Position numbers and translations under genes: made by a program. From UBA4744 sp963718995 (GTDB taxonomy: Bacteria > Actinomycetota > Acidimicrobiia > Spongiisociales > UBA4744), in assembly GCA_963718995.1 (NCBI GenBank), contig CAVRAP010000021.1:186001-250000 (forward strand): a stretch of DNA of 64,000 bases, given 5' to 3'. Shown here in pieces: positions 52,931 through 62,772 of the stretch. Every line of letters begins with the position of its first letter. The stretch's first letter is position 1. The notes beneath the pieces are model-generated. The model was not told the origin of the DNA. It searched no databases and worked only from the letters and a program-made list of their open reading frames with translations.

Positions 52931-54276
52931 CCCGTGACAAGCGCGCTCGCCAGCTCCTCAAGGACGTGCATGCGTTGGCCCGGCAGATGGCGCTCTATCC
53001 CACCGGACACCCGACCACGGGCGAAGCCTTGACAGCAGCAACGCAATCGGCAGAAGCTTTGGCCTCCGGAGCCGGCGGGGAAGTGGTTCTGAGCTTGCTG
53101 ACCGACTCGTTCTACCTTGATCGAACCTTGCTGGCCCACGCTTCGCTCGAGTCGAGCGCCTTACTCCGCACCATGCAAGGACGTGGGATCGAGTCAATCA
53201 CTTTCCTGTCGCCCGTAGCCGGGGCCGATATCGCCGATCTGGGAGCGTTTGTTGCCGGCCTTTCGGGGGATGTGCCGGCCGAGAGTACCGTGCGACTCAA
53301 CGAGTCGCCTTATTCGAAATCGGACCTGGAGTCAGATTCGTCGTCGGCGAGATTGCGTCGCTCGTACACCCGCTCCCTGGATGTCCTCCGGGGGGTGGCA
53401 GGTGCGCTCGATACCGACGAACCGATCGACTTGAGTGCCGCGTCCTGGGCGGTTGAACAGCTGGTCGAACAGACGATCTCGCAACCGGCCGCTTCGCTGC
53501 TCCTGTCGACGATGAAGAGTCACGATGAGTACACGTTCTTCCATTCGGTCAATGTCTGCATCCTTTCCATAGCGCTGGGACGCGTGTCGGGCCTGGAGGG
53601 AGACCAGCTCAAGGTTCTGGCCATAGGTGCGTTGTTGCACGACATCGGCAAGATCCGGGTTGATTCGTCGATTCTGCAGTTCCCCGGTCGGCTCGATCAC
53701 GATCAGTGGAACCAGATCAAGCTGCATCCTCAGGAGGGAGCTGCCTCGATCATGGCGGCAGCCGCTCCCGGACAAGAGATCGCCGCAACGGTCGCCTTTG
53801 AACACCATGCCCGCTTTGACGGGAGCGGATATCCCTCGGTTACGCGCCGTGAACACGACTTGCACTTCTTCAGCCGGCTCGTAGCGACAACCGACACCTA
53901 CGACGCGATTACGACCCGTCGATCGTATCGTCGAGCGGAGACCCCCAACCAGGCGCTGGGTGTTCTGCTGAAGGGTTCGGGAACGTTCTACGACCCGGAT
54001 TTTGTGAGGGCATTCATCGATCTGGTTGGGATCTACCCGCCGGGATCGTTGCTCATGCTCGACGGCGGGGATATTGCCATGGTCACCCAGACCCTGGAAG
54101 CCGGTGACATACCGGACTTCGTTCTCGTGAGAACTGCGGACGGGGTTCTGCTCGATGATCCGGAACCGATCGCTGGAGCCGGGCGAACGATCCTCGATCA
54201 GGTGGTCCCTGGACAAGTTGGCATCGACCCGGCCGCTTTGCTCGAAAGAGTCGGCATCGTCGTCCAGCCTGTCTGA
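52927..54276 (+). CDS. HD-GYP domain cyclic-di-GMP phosphodiesterase
   Basis: A 449-residue protein. Residues about 1-120 hold the module also seen in the HEAT protein (ALYPTGHPTTGEALTAAT, LSLLTDSFYLDRTLLAHA, IESITFLSPVAGADIADLGAFV). The HD-GYP domain follows at about 190-370: FFHSVNVCILSIALGR, LLHDIGKIRVD (HD pair), FEHHARFDGSGYP (GYP) and ATTDTYDAITTRRSYRRAE. The HHE of the consensus reads HHA here. HD-GYP enzymes break c-di-GMP to pGpG or GMP. A C-terminal ~70-residue region is beta-rich and unassigned. It is the fourth gene of the hpf operon and would be joined to the HEAT gene only by a frame error. Confidence 0.88.
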   Translation: MTRDKRARQLLKDVHALARQMALYPTGHPTTGEALTAATQSAEALASGAGGEVVLSLLTDSFYLDRTLLAHASLESSALLRTMQGRGIESITFLSPVAGADIADLGAFVAGLSGDVPAESTVRLNESPYSKSDLESDSSSARLRRSYTRSLDVLRGVAGALDTDEPIDLSAASWAVEQLVEQTISQPAASLLLSTMKSHDEYTFFHSVNVCILSIALGRVSGLEGDQLKVLAIGALLHDIGKIRVDSSILQFPGRLDHDQWNQIKLHPQEGAASIMAAAAPGQEIAATVAFEHHARFDGSGYPSVTRREHDLHFFSRLVATTDTYDAITTRRSYRRAETPNQALGVLLKGSGTFYDPDFVRAFIDLVGIYPPGSLLMLDGGDIAMVTQTLEAGDIPDFVLVRTADGVLLDDPEPIAGAGRTILDQVVPGQVGIDPAALLERVGIVVQPV

Positions 54277-54301
54277 AGGCACTCCTAATCCGTCCTCTCG
54301 A

Positions 54302-54307
54302 TATGAT
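54302..54307 (+). promoter_or_regulatory. -10 box (TATGAT) of secA
   Basis: TATGAT is near consensus and ends 9 bases before ATG 54317, so the transcript would have little or no leader. No convincing -35. Confidence 0.55.
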
Positions 54308-54316
54308 GAGGTCTCT

Positions 54317-56954
54317 ATGTCGTTGATCACCAAAGTCCTTCGTGCCGGGGAAACGCGCATGCTGCGGGAACTCGAGGTGCTCGTGGTTCGAGTCAATGGA
54401 CTCGAGTCTTCGATTGCCCCCCTGACCGACGGTGAACTGCGCGCCAAGACGGACGAGTTCCGGGCCCGGTTGGCCGACGGTGAGACGGTCGACGACCTCG
54501 AAGCGGAGGCCTTTGCGGTGGTCCGGGAAGCTGCGCAACGGGTACTGGGTCAGCGGCACTTCGACGTTCAGGTGATCGGCGCCGGAGCCTTGCACCGGGG
54601 GATGATCGCTGGAGATGAAGACCGGTGAGGGTAAGACGCTCGTCTCGACCATGCCTTCCTACCTCAACGCCCTCAGCGGGAAGGGTGTGCACCTGGTCAC
54701 GGTGAACGACTACCTGGCTGCTCGCGACGCGCAATGGATGGGTGGTATCCACCGTTTCCTCGGTCTCAGCGTCGGCCTTATCCAGGCCGGGTTGACGCCG
54801 GCCGAGCGGCGGCCCGCGTATGCCGCCGACATCACCTACGGCACCAACAATGAGTACGGATTCGACTACCTCCGTGACAACATGGCCATGTCTCCGGCCG
54901 ACCTGGTCCACCGCGGCTACGACTACGCGATCGTCGACGAGGTCGACTCGATTCTGGTCGACGAAGCACGAACACCTCTCATCATCAGCGGCCGGGTATC
55001 GGAAACCGTCAAGTGGTATCGGGACTTCGCGAAGATCGCGTCACGATTGCGGCGCGACGAGCACTACGAGGTAGACGAAGGCAAGCGTCAGGTAATCACC
55101 ACAGAAGAAGGAGTCGCCCGGGTCGAGGAGATTCTTGGAATCGAGAACATGTACGACTTCGCCTCGGTCGATTTCGTTCATCATCTCGACGCATCCCTGC
55201 GGTCCAAGGAGTTGTACCTCAAAGACGTTGACTACCTCATCGATCAGGGTGAGATAAAGATCGTTGACGAGTTCACGGGACGGGTACTCGACGGACGTCG
55301 CTATTCCGAGGGCCTTCATCAAGCGATTGAGGCAAAAGAGGGCGTCAAGATCAAGGAAGAGAATCAAACTCTCGCGACCATCACGTTGCAGAACTTCTTC
55401 CGGATGTACGAGAAGCTGGCCGGAATGACCGGCACGGCCAAGACGGAGGCCGGTGAGTTCGCTCAGATCTACTCGCTGGAAGTGGTCGAAGTGCCGACCA
55501 ACCGTCCGCTGGTCAGGATGGATCAGCCCGATCTCGTCTATAAGACCGAGACGGCTAAATACGATGCGGTCACCGAGGATGTCGTTGCTCGCCACCAGGT
55601 TGGTCAACCGGTTCTCCTGGGAACGGTTTCGATCGAGAAATCGGAGCGACTCTCGAAAGCCCTTTCGAAGCGAGGCATTCCCCATGAGGTGCTCAACGCC
55701 AAGCAGCATGCACGGGAGGCTCAAATCATTGCCCAGGCAGGTCGGTTCGGTGCGGTCACCGTTGCGACCAACATGGCCGGACGCGGTGTCGACATCATGC
55801 TGGGTGGTAATCCGGAAGAGCTGGCGAAGCAGGAACTGAACCGGGCAGGGCTCGAGCAAGATACAGCCGAGTATTCGGAGGCTTTTCCGCCAGCCCTCGA
55901 GAAATTCTCCGCAGAGTCTGCAGCCGAGCACGACAAGATCCTGGGCGTCGGCGGCCTCTACGTGGTTGGTACCGAGCGACACGAGTCCCGGCGAATCGAC
56001 AACCAGCTCCGGGGTCGATCGGGACGCCAGGGTGATCCAGGTGAGTCCCGGTTCTATTTGTCGCTCGATGATGACCTCATGCGCCGGTTCGCCAAAGACC
56101 GTGTGACGGCCATCATGGAACGGTTGCGAATCCCCGATGATGTGCCCATTGAGGCAAAGATGGTCAGCCGGGCCATCGAACGTGCACAAGCCCAGGTGGA
56201 GTCTCAGAACTTCGAAATCCGAAAGAACGTGCTCAAGTACGACGAAGTCATGAACCGGCAACGCGAGGTCATCTACGCCTGGCGGAACGGAATCCTGCTG
56301 GGTGAGAAGGGAGAGGATCTCGCCCAGGAGTGGATCTCCGCCACAACAGAGGCGACGGTTACAGAAATCCTCGGCGAGGCATCTCCGCGTGATTGGGATT
56401 GGGATGAACTCATCCGGCAGCTCTCGGTGTTGTACCCGACAGAACTAGAACGTGATTCGATCGGCGACACGCACGGTCTCGATGTCGCCGATGTCGCCGA
56501 TGCAGCCGTTGAGGAAGCACACGCGGTGTATACCCGGCGCGAGCAGGAACTCGGTGCCGACGTGCTCCGGAAGATAGAGAAGACGGTTGTCTTGTCCGTA
56601 ATCGACAACAAGTGGCGCGAACACCTATCCGAGATGGACTACATGAGGGCCGGGATCGGTCTCCGCGCGATGGGCCAGCGTGACCCGCTGGTTGAGTACC
56701 AGCGGGAAGGCTATGACCTGTTCGCCGACCTCGTCGATACGGTCAAGCGTGACTCCGTCCGATATCTCTTTCACGTCCAGGTTGCTCAGGAGGCGGAGAA
56801 AGCGAAACAAGAGCAGCTACGCCATCAGGCCCAGGCAGCGGCCGCGGGGGGCACCTCGGTCCGCCAGGCCGTATCCGACAAAGTTGGTCGGAATGACCCC
56901 TGTCCTTGTGGTTCGGGCAAGAAGTACAAGAAATGCCATGGAGCCGTCGCCTGA
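54317..56954 (+). CDS. secA: Preprotein translocase ATPase SecA, one frameshift
   Basis: Removing one G at about 54610-54611 (GCTGG where GCTG keeps frame) gives 878 residues: HFDVQVIGAGALHRGMIAE followed by MKTGEGKTLVS, the Walker A. Further on are VTVNDYLAARDAQWM, EVDSILVDEARTPLIISG, MTGTAKTEAGEF, TNMAGRGVDIMLGGN, RGRSGRQGDPGESRFYLS and the C-terminal zinc site CPCGSGKKYKKCHG for SecB/ribosome contact. SecA drives export through SecYEG, needed for the signal-peptide proteins in this window. As it is essential, the break is almost surely a sequence error. Confidence 0.96.
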
Positions 56955-56966
56955 AAGATCTGCCCG

Positions 56967-57052
56967 GGAGCTGCCGGCTCCGAGCCAGCTGCGCTCCAAG
57001 CAACCGGCCAGAACGGTGGTGAGCCTGGTTGCTGGATGCTAGTTGCTGATTA
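56967..57052. repeat. Intergenic repeat-like element behind secA, similar to the one at 47221-47290
   Basis: Both stretches share CCGGCTCCGAG, then GCGCTC, CCGGCC and a GCTGG/GCTAG run; this one ends in TTGCTGATTA. The other copy lies between ahcY and the FtsH-like gene. Similarity is by eye and broken by small gaps. Confidence 0.35.
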
Positions 57053-57056
57053 CTAT
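57051..57056 (+). promoter_or_regulatory. -10 box (TACTAT) of prfB
   Basis: TACTAT ends 10 bases before ATG 57067 in the secA-prfB gap, giving a near-leaderless transcript start for the prfB-ftsEX block. Confidence 0.45.
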
Positions 57057-57066
57057 CTCTCCTCTC

Positions 57067-58201
57067 ATGAACACTGTTGATTCCCGCGCCTTGCTCAAGG
57101 AACTCCGTTCCCGACTCGACGACGCCCGGAGGTTCCTTTGACGTCGACCAGAAGGAACGAGATCTAGCCGCGCTGCGCGAAGAGGCGTCCACTCCGGAGC
57201 TGTGGAACGATCCCAAACGGGCGACCGCGGTGAATCGAAAACTGGCCCGGTACGAGCAGATCATCACCATGGTGCACCAGACGGCGTCGACACTCGACGA
57301 CGGGGAGGTCTTGCTCGGTCTGGCCGTCGAAGAGGACGATCCGGGCGCAGTCGCGGAAGTTGCCGGGGAGTTCAAGGCCGTTGAGGAAGAGCTTTCCCGC
57401 CTTGAGCTCGAGTCCCTCTTTTTCGGACCCTACGACGAATACACAGCCATCTTCAGTGTGCATGCCGGGGCAGGCGGAGTCGATGCCCAGGATTGGGCCG
57501 AAATGATGCTCCGGATGTATCTGCGTTATTTCGAGGCCAAAGGATTCCAGGTGGAAGTTGACGAGGTAACCGCCGGTGACGAGGCAGGCATCAAATCGGC
57601 CACGATCACGGTATCGGGAGAAAACGCCTACGGGGTGCTCGAAGGTGAGCGGGGAGTGCATCGCCTGGTCCGTATCAGTCCCTTTGATGCGGCTTCTCGG
57701 CGCCACACCTCGTTCGCCGGCGTCGACGTCATCCCTGAGGTGGAGGAAGAAGATGTTGAGGTCGATGCCGACGACCTCCGGGTGGAGACGTTCCGTTCGC
57801 AAGGTGCGGGCGGTCAGCACGTCAACGTGACGGATTCGGCCGTCCGACTCACCCACCTTCCCACCAACGTGGTAGTCGTGTGTCAGGCGGAACGATCCCA
57901 GCTGCAGAATCGGGCTCGCGCCATGGTGATTCTCAAGGCGCGATTGGCCGAGCTGGCCCGCAAGGAACGCATGAAACATCTCGATGAGATTCGCGGCGAT
58001 CAAGATGAAGCCGCCTGGGGAAGGCAGATCCGATCGTATGTTCTGCAGCCGTACCAAATGATCAAGGACCTGCGCACCAACCTCGAAGTGGGGAATGTGC
58101 AGGGAGTCCTCGACGGCGACCTCGATCCATTCGTGGAGTCATACCTGCAATGGCGGCGGGAACGGCAAGAGCAGTCGGGCAACGAATCGCAGGCGGATTG
58201 A
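57067..58201 (+). CDS. prfB: Peptide chain release factor 2 with programmed +1 frameshift
   Basis: Translation starts at ATG 57067, reads 24 codons to CTT, meets an in-frame TGA at 57139 and shifts +1 to GAC at 57140, giving 377 residues. The rest shows GVHRLVRISPFDAASRRHTSF with SPF, the stop-recognition tripeptide of RF2, and FRSQGAGGQHVN with the GGQ peptidyl-hydrolysis loop. RF2 reads UGA and UAA; when scarce, it pauses at this UGA and shifts, so its level is self-regulated. Order secA-prfB-ftsE-ftsX is common in actinobacteria. Confidence 0.96.
57128..57142 (+). promoter_or_regulatory. Programmed frameshift site of prfB
   Basis: GGAGG (57128-57132), three bases, then CTT TGA C at 57136-57142. 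The spacing of the internal Shine-Dalgarno to the slippery CTT and TGA is the same as in E. coli prfB. Unlike the other breaks in this window, this one is biological. Confidence 0.93.
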
Positions 58202-58313
58202 TTACTTATGGTATCGGGCCACTGGTAACCTGATGGGCGGCGCGGCGGAGTAGGGGCAAGCAGATATGGATGGGTTCTTCCGCTCGCCGGATCCCCACTG
58301 AGGTTTTGTTTCG

Positions 58314-59141
58314 ATGATTCTTCTCGAAGATGTCACCAAGGTATACGAGGGCGGCATTGTTGCCTTGCGGGATGTCAGTCTCGATGTCCAGAAGGGCGAA
58401 TTCGTTTTTCTGGTCGGGCCTTCCGGATCCGGCAAATCGACCCTGATACGCCTCATGCTGCGGGAGGAGCCAGCCACCCGCGGGAAGATCTGGGTGGCAG
58501 GCAAGGACATCACCAAAATGCCGGGGTGGAAGGTGCCCAACCTGCGCCGTTCGATCGGCACCGTCTTCCAGGACTTCAAGCTCCTGCCGAACCGAACCGT
58601 TACCGAGAACGTTGCCTTTGCCCTCGAGGTCCTGGGACGTCCCAAAACGGTGATCAATCACCAGGTAGCTCAGGTGCTGGAACTGGTCGGGTTGGCAACC
58701 AAGGGTGACCGTTATCCGCTCCAGTTGTCTGGTGGTGAGCAGCAGAGGGTGTCGGTTGCACGAGCGTTCGTGAACCGACCTCCCATCCTTCTTGCCGACG
58801 AACCGACCGGTAACCTCGATCCGGCGACCTCGGTTGGCATCATGCGCATTCTTGATCGGATCAACCGAACCGGTACGACCGTCTTGATGGCCACCCATGA
58901 CCACGCCATTGTTGATGCCATGCGCAGGCGAGTTGTACAGCTCGAGCGCGGTCGCGTGGTCCGCGATCAGAGCCGTGGCCGGTACGAGAGTTTTCGTGTG
59001 GATGATGACGAGGCTTCCCGCCAAGATGAGAAGAAGCCTCCCGTGGCAAAAGCCCCACCGATCGAAGCTCCCCCGCCTGAGGCAGCTTCACCGGAGGCCC
59101 AGGAACCGGTCGAGGTTCCCGAGCAGGAGTCCTCGGCATGA
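58314..59141 (+). CDS. ftsE: Cell division ATP-binding protein FtsE with C-terminal extension
   Basis: A 275-residue ABC ATPase: VGPSGSGKSTLIRLML (Walker A), LSGGEQQRVSVARAF (signature), ILLADEPTGNLDP (Walker B) and ATHDHAIVDAM (His switch). About 50 residues beyond the usual end are Pro/Ala/Glu-rich (EKKPPVAKAPPIEAPPPEAA) and probably disordered. With FtsX it controls a peptidoglycan hydrolase at the septum, here most likely the M23 protein two genes on. The 112 bp before it hold a TAACCT box (58226) but no clear ribosome site. Its stop overlaps the ftsX start. Confidence 0.94.
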   Translation: MILLEDVTKVYEGGIVALRDVSLDVQKGEFVFLVGPSGSGKSTLIRLMLREEPATRGKIWVAGKDITKMPGWKVPNLRRSIGTVFQDFKLLPNRTVTENVAFALEVLGRPKTVINHQVAQVLELVGLATKGDRYPLQLSGGEQQRVSVARAFVNRPPILLADEPTGNLDPATSVGIMRILDRINRTGTTVLMATHDHAIVDAMRRRVVQLERGRVVRDQSRGRYESFRVDDDEASRQDEKKPPVAKAPPIEAPPPEAASPEAQEPVEVPEQESSA

Positions 59142-60013
59142 GCCGCGCCAAGTACCTCATCCGGCAGGCCTTCACCAGCTTGCGCCGCAATGCCCTCGTC
59201 GTTGCCGCTGCGATTCTCGCCGTGTTCGTATCTTTGACCCTGGCCTTCGGGGCGTTGGTGGTCAACGAGTTGTTCCAGGTCAACACCACCAGGTGGCAGG
59301 AAGGCGTTCATGTAGTCGTCTTCATGAAGGACGATGTTTCCCAAGCCGCTCAGTTGGATCTCCAGCGGGAGATTCAGCAGTGGGACGAGGTGCAGGACAC
59401 CTCGTACTGCGACAAGACCTGTGCGTGGCTCGAGTTCAGAGAGATGTTCGCAGACCAACCGGCTTTGCTGGAAGAAACCGATGCTTCCATTCTTCCGTCG
59501 TCGATCCGTATCAAACTGACGGACGTCGACTACTACCGCGAGATAACGTTCCGACTCCTCGACAACTCAGCCGTCCGGAAGACGGTCACCGCCGGCGAGC
59601 GGTTTGACCAACTCTCCAACATCAGCAGCATTCTCAACGCCCTCGGGCTGGGTCTGGCGATCTTGCTGGGAGTGGCATCTGTCGTGCTGATCGCCAACAC
59701 GATCCGGATGGCGATTTACGCCAGGCGCGATGAGGTGAGCGTCATGAAACTCGTTGGGGCCAGCAACTGGTTCATACGCATTCCTTTCCTGTTGGAAGGG
59801 ATGCTGCAAGGGTTTGTTGGGGCGGTTCTGGCAGTTGCTGCCGTGTGGGCCGGCCACAGTTTTCTGGCCAGTTTGGAACCCGATGACTTCTTCATCCGTC
59901 TGTCCGTCGGCAACGGATTCCTTGTTCAGTGGGGCGTGCTCATCCTGTTCTTCGGTGCGGCTGCAGGCATTGTCGGGAGCGCGTTCGGACTCCGCCGGTT
60001 CTTGAAGGTGTAG
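59138..60013 (+). CDS. ftsX: Cell division protein FtsX
   Basis: A 291-residue membrane protein: helix at about 22-45, an extracellular domain (VVVFMKDDVSQAAQLDLQREI to about 165, with a Cys pair YCDKTCAW), then three helices with LVGASNWFIRIPFLLEGM between them, as in FtsX/MacB-like permeases. It passes ATP-driven motion from FtsE to a periplasmic-side hydrolase. ATG overlaps the ftsE stop. Confidence 0.94.
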   Translation: MSRAKYLIRQAFTSLRRNALVVAAAILAVFVSLTLAFGALVVNELFQVNTTRWQEGVHVVVFMKDDVSQAAQLDLQREIQQWDEVQDTSYCDKTCAWLEFREMFADQPALLEETDASILPSSIRIKLTDVDYYREITFRLLDNSAVRKTVTAGERFDQLSNISSILNALGLGLAILLGVASVVLIANTIRMAIYARRDEVSVMKLVGASNWFIRIPFLLEGMLQGFVGAVLAVAAVWAGHSFLASLEPDDFFIRLSVGNGFLVQWGVLILFFGAAAGIVGSAFGLRRFLKV

Positions 60014-60015
60014 CG

Positions 60016-61203
60016 ATGCGCCGTCTCGCCCCTCTCTTGTTGATCGGGGCTTTCTTTCTCGTTACGGCAGTACCCGGCTTCGCACAGTCCGCTGAGGACC
60101 GGCTCAATACGATCGAGCAAGAAATCCGCGATCTGAACGCCAGAATTGCCTCACAAACCGGCGAGAAGGTGGCCATCCAATCGGAACTGGCTGCTGCCGA
60201 AACCAGGATGCTCGAGGTGCGTTCCCAACTGGCCGATGCCGAAGGACGGCTCAACGACGTCGAGACATCGATCGCGTCAACGGAGGAGTTGCTGGCCGAG
60301 ATTGGTGAGCAAATCTCCGACCTGAAGGTGCAACTGGCCGAAATCGGGTTGGAAGTGCGTGACACCCGATCGCTCGTTCGGGAACGAGCGGTCGAGCTCT
60401 ACATGGAGGGTGGAGCCGTGCTGTCGTCGCTGGTGTTTACTGCTGATGTTGCTGAAGTCGAGTTGGGTTTGCAGTATGCCGAAGAAGTCATCCAAGACAG
60501 TGAGGCGTTGATCAACACTCTTGAGGTGCTCCGCTTCCAGGAAGAACAGCAGCAGGAAGCGGTTGAGGCCCGGCAAGCCGAGACCGAACAGTTGCTGGAC
60601 GGCCTGGAAGTGAAACGGGGGGAATTGGAGCAATACCGCGTCGAGGTTGAAAACCGCCGCGGGGAAGTGGCGAGCGAACTAGAGACGGCGGCGGCCCTCC
60701 TCGCCAAGGTCAACAAGGATATTGCCGAATACGAGGGCGAGATCACCGCACTCGAGAAGGAGTCTGATCAAATCGCCGCCGAATTGGCCGCCAAGCAGAC
60801 CACCGGCAGTGACAGCCCCGGGGTCATCGGCTGGCCCGTCAACGCTTCGGTCGGGTCGGGGTTCGGCTATCGGATCCATCCGATTTTCGGAACTAAGAAA
60901 CTCCACACGGGCATAGACCTCAACGCCGGGGCCGGAACTGCCATTTCGGCGTCTGAATCCGGAACGGTGATCATGGCCCGTACCTACGGGGGTTACGGCC
61001 GGGCGGTGGTCATCGACCACGGGGGAGGGCTGAGCACGCTCTACGCACACCAGAGTTCCATTGTCGTTTCGGAGGGTCAGCGTGTCGAGCGCGGCGAACT
61101 GATCGGGTACGTTGGGTGCACGGGGTACTGCACGGGACCTCATCTGCATTTCGAAACCAGAGAATGGGGCAAACCGGTCGACCCGATGAAGTACCTGTCG
61201 TGA
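60016..61203 (+). CDS. EnvC-like M23 peptidase with coiled coil
   Basis: A 395-residue exported protein: signal peptide (residues 1-24, ending PGFAQ), a long coiled coil (about 28-270, rich in Glu, Gln, Leu heptads), then an M23 domain with HTGIDLNAG, YGRAVVIDHGGG and HLHFETREWG, giving the intact zinc ligands. Such proteins are activated by FtsEX through the coiled coil (RipC in mycobacteria is analogous). It starts 2 bp after ftsX, which fits that pairing. Its stop overlaps smpB. Confidence 0.92.
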   Translation: MRRLAPLLLIGAFFLVTAVPGFAQSAEDRLNTIEQEIRDLNARIASQTGEKVAIQSELAAAETRMLEVRSQLADAEGRLNDVETSIASTEELLAEIGEQISDLKVQLAEIGLEVRDTRSLVRERAVELYMEGGAVLSSLVFTADVAEVELGLQYAEEVIQDSEALINTLEVLRFQEEQQQEAVEARQAETEQLLDGLEVKRGELEQYRVEVENRRGEVASELETAAALLAKVNKDIAEYEGEITALEKESDQIAAELAAKQTTGSDSPGVIGWPVNASVGSGFGYRIHPIFGTKKLHTGIDLNAGAGTAISASESGTVIMARTYGGYGRAVVIDHGGGLSTLYAHQSSIVVSEGQRVERGELIGYVGCTGYCTGPHLHFETREWGKPVDPMKYLS

Positions 61204-61652
61204 AGGCCATAACTACCAACCGTCGAGCCCGGCACGACTACCAGATCACCGAGACGTTCGAGGCGGGACTCATCCTGCAGGGATCTGAAGTCAAGAGCCT
61301 CCGCGCCGGCAACGCCAACCTCAAGGACTCCTATGTCCTCTTTCGAGATGGTGAGGCCTGGTTGATCGGTGCCTACATAGCGCCGTATTCGTTCTCACGC
61401 GAAGGCGGGCATCCGCCCGAACGAGATCGCAAGCTGCTGCTCCACAAGCGGGAGATCGAGAAGATCTCCTCCAAGGTGGCCGAGCGGGGCCTGACGTTCG
61501 TGCCCATGAGCATGTACTTCAAAGAGGGAAAGGCCAAAGTCGAGTTGGGCTTGGGCCGCGGTAAAGCTCGCTACGACAAGCGCCACGCTCTCAAAGAGAA
61601 GCAGCAGAAAAGGGAGATGGACCGGGCCGTTCGTCGCAAAGGGCGGGTTTGA
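61200..61652 (+). CDS. smpB: SsrA-binding protein SmpB
   Basis: A 150-residue RNA-binding protein of trans-translation: NRRARHDYQITETFEAGLIL, GSEVKSLRAGNANLKDSYV, REGGHPPERDRKLLLHKREI (part of 61400-61460), and the basic tail RGKARYDKRHALKEKQQKREM. GTG 61200 is in the preceding stop (GTGA). No tmRNA gene was found in the 126 bp behind it. Confidence 0.95.
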   Translation: MKAITTNRRARHDYQITETFEAGLILQGSEVKSLRAGNANLKDSYVLFRDGEAWLIGAYIAPYSFSREGGHPPERDRKLLLHKREIEKISSKVAERGLTFVPMSMYFKEGKAKVELGLGRGKARYDKRHALKEKQQKREMDRAVRRKGRV

Positions 61653-61778
61653 ACGGAAGGGGCCATGGCCGGGGGCAGGCGGGGGTTGGGCAGTGCGGGT
61701 TTCGGAGTGTGAGACGAGCGGAGACGGCGCCGATTCCGGCCACCTGCCGACAACGGTCGCTTCTGCGGCCGGCGTGGC

Positions 61779-62765
61779 TCATTCGTCGGTCAGCTCGAGG
61801 CAGGCACCAAGAGCGTCCCGGGCCGTTCGCGTTTCCTCCGTATCTTCGTGAGCGTCGCGTAACTGGGCGGCGAAGAGAGCGATATCGGTCAAGGTCCATC
61901 GGAGCCGGTACAGCTCGAGTGTCGCGGCGTCGACCGGGACGCCGGTGTGTTGTTCGTACCGATCGGCAAGAGTGACATCCTCGCGGTTGAGCCACCACAG
62001 GTCTCGCTCCGGAGGAGCAAGCAGCGTGGTGTCCCAATCGACCAGAACCACTCCGTCGGTTGTTGTGATCGTATTTCCGCGATGCGGCTCACCATGCGTG
62101 ATCACGAACCGCTCCGACCGATCGGCGGCGGTGGTAACCAGGCGGTCGTACCGCTCCAGCCGCCCAGCGACCGACCCGGCATGCTGAGCGAGCAGCCGAC
62201 GGGTCGATTCGGCGAAAGGCCCACCGTCCCATCGCGTCGATGTGTTGGCAAGGGCTGACTCGAGCTGTTGTCGTTGGGGTATCGCGAAGTCGTCGACGAG
62301 CGCCAAGCGTCGTGCCTCGATGGGGGCAGTGTGGAGAGCGATCAGACGATTGAGCATTGCCTCGAGCGAGGCATGATCCGTGAACAGGCCCCAACCCCGG
62401 GCCGTACCGTCGACGTACGGATACAACGCAGCGAGGTAGCCGCCGTCGATGGGTGCCAGCAGGTCGCCTTGCTCCGTTGCGATTGGCGCGACGACAAAGG
62501 TCAAACCGGTATTCCTGAGCAGGCGCGCCGTCGAAAGCGCTGCGATCAGTCGAACAGATGCGGGGAGTGCTCCGGTAGCGGCTGCAGTGCCGGTGACAGG
62601 TCCGTCCACGGTCACGAACCATTGCCGGCCTGCTGCGGTGACGAACCAGTGATGACTACCGAAGCCCACCGGGGTGTACTCGATGGTTTCGACGGCCAGC
62701 GACCAGGCGGTTCGTAGCACGGCGATGATTCGCGAATCGGGAAGATCGCTCGGGCGGGTGAACAT
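61779..62765 (-). CDS. Aminoglycoside phosphotransferase-family kinase
   Basis: A 328-residue APH-fold protein starting MFTRPSDLPDSRI. The catalytic loop is ITHGEPHRGNTI, with Glu where most APH enzymes have Asp (HGDxHxxN), and the metal loop is VVLVDWDTTLLAPPERDLWWL. This pairing is seen in APH(9)/spectinomycin-kinase-like and other small-molecule kinases. Substrate cannot be told. The open frame continues upstream to 63989 by chance, but the gene has its own -10 (TATCGT) and start and is separated from the HNH gene by 203 bp in which I see nothing else. Confidence 0.82.
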   Translation of the reverse strand: MFTRPSDLPDSRIIAVLRTAWSLAVETIEYTPVGFGSHHWFVTAAGRQWFVTVDGPVTGTAAATGALPASVRLIAALSTARLLRNTGLTFVVAPIATEQGDLLAPIDGGYLAALYPYVDGTARGWGLFTDHASLEAMLNRLIALHTAPIEARRLALVDDFAIPQRQQLESALANTSTRWDGGPFAESTRRLLAQHAGSVAGRLERYDRLVTTAADRSERFVITHGEPHRGNTITTTDGVVLVDWDTTLLAPPERDLWWLNREDVTLADRYEQHTGVPVDAATLELYRLRWTLTDIALFAAQLRDAHEDTEETRTARDALGACLELTDE

Positions 62766-62772
62766 AACCCGC

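Noticed and set aside
54155..54628. Separate 157-residue protein upstream of secA
   Set aside because: From 54317 it is the SecA N-terminus; the rest is the HD-GYP end in another frame.
61653..61778. Possible tmRNA gene behind smpB
   Set aside because: The gap is only 126 bp and lacks the tRNA-Ala-like end and a tag frame.
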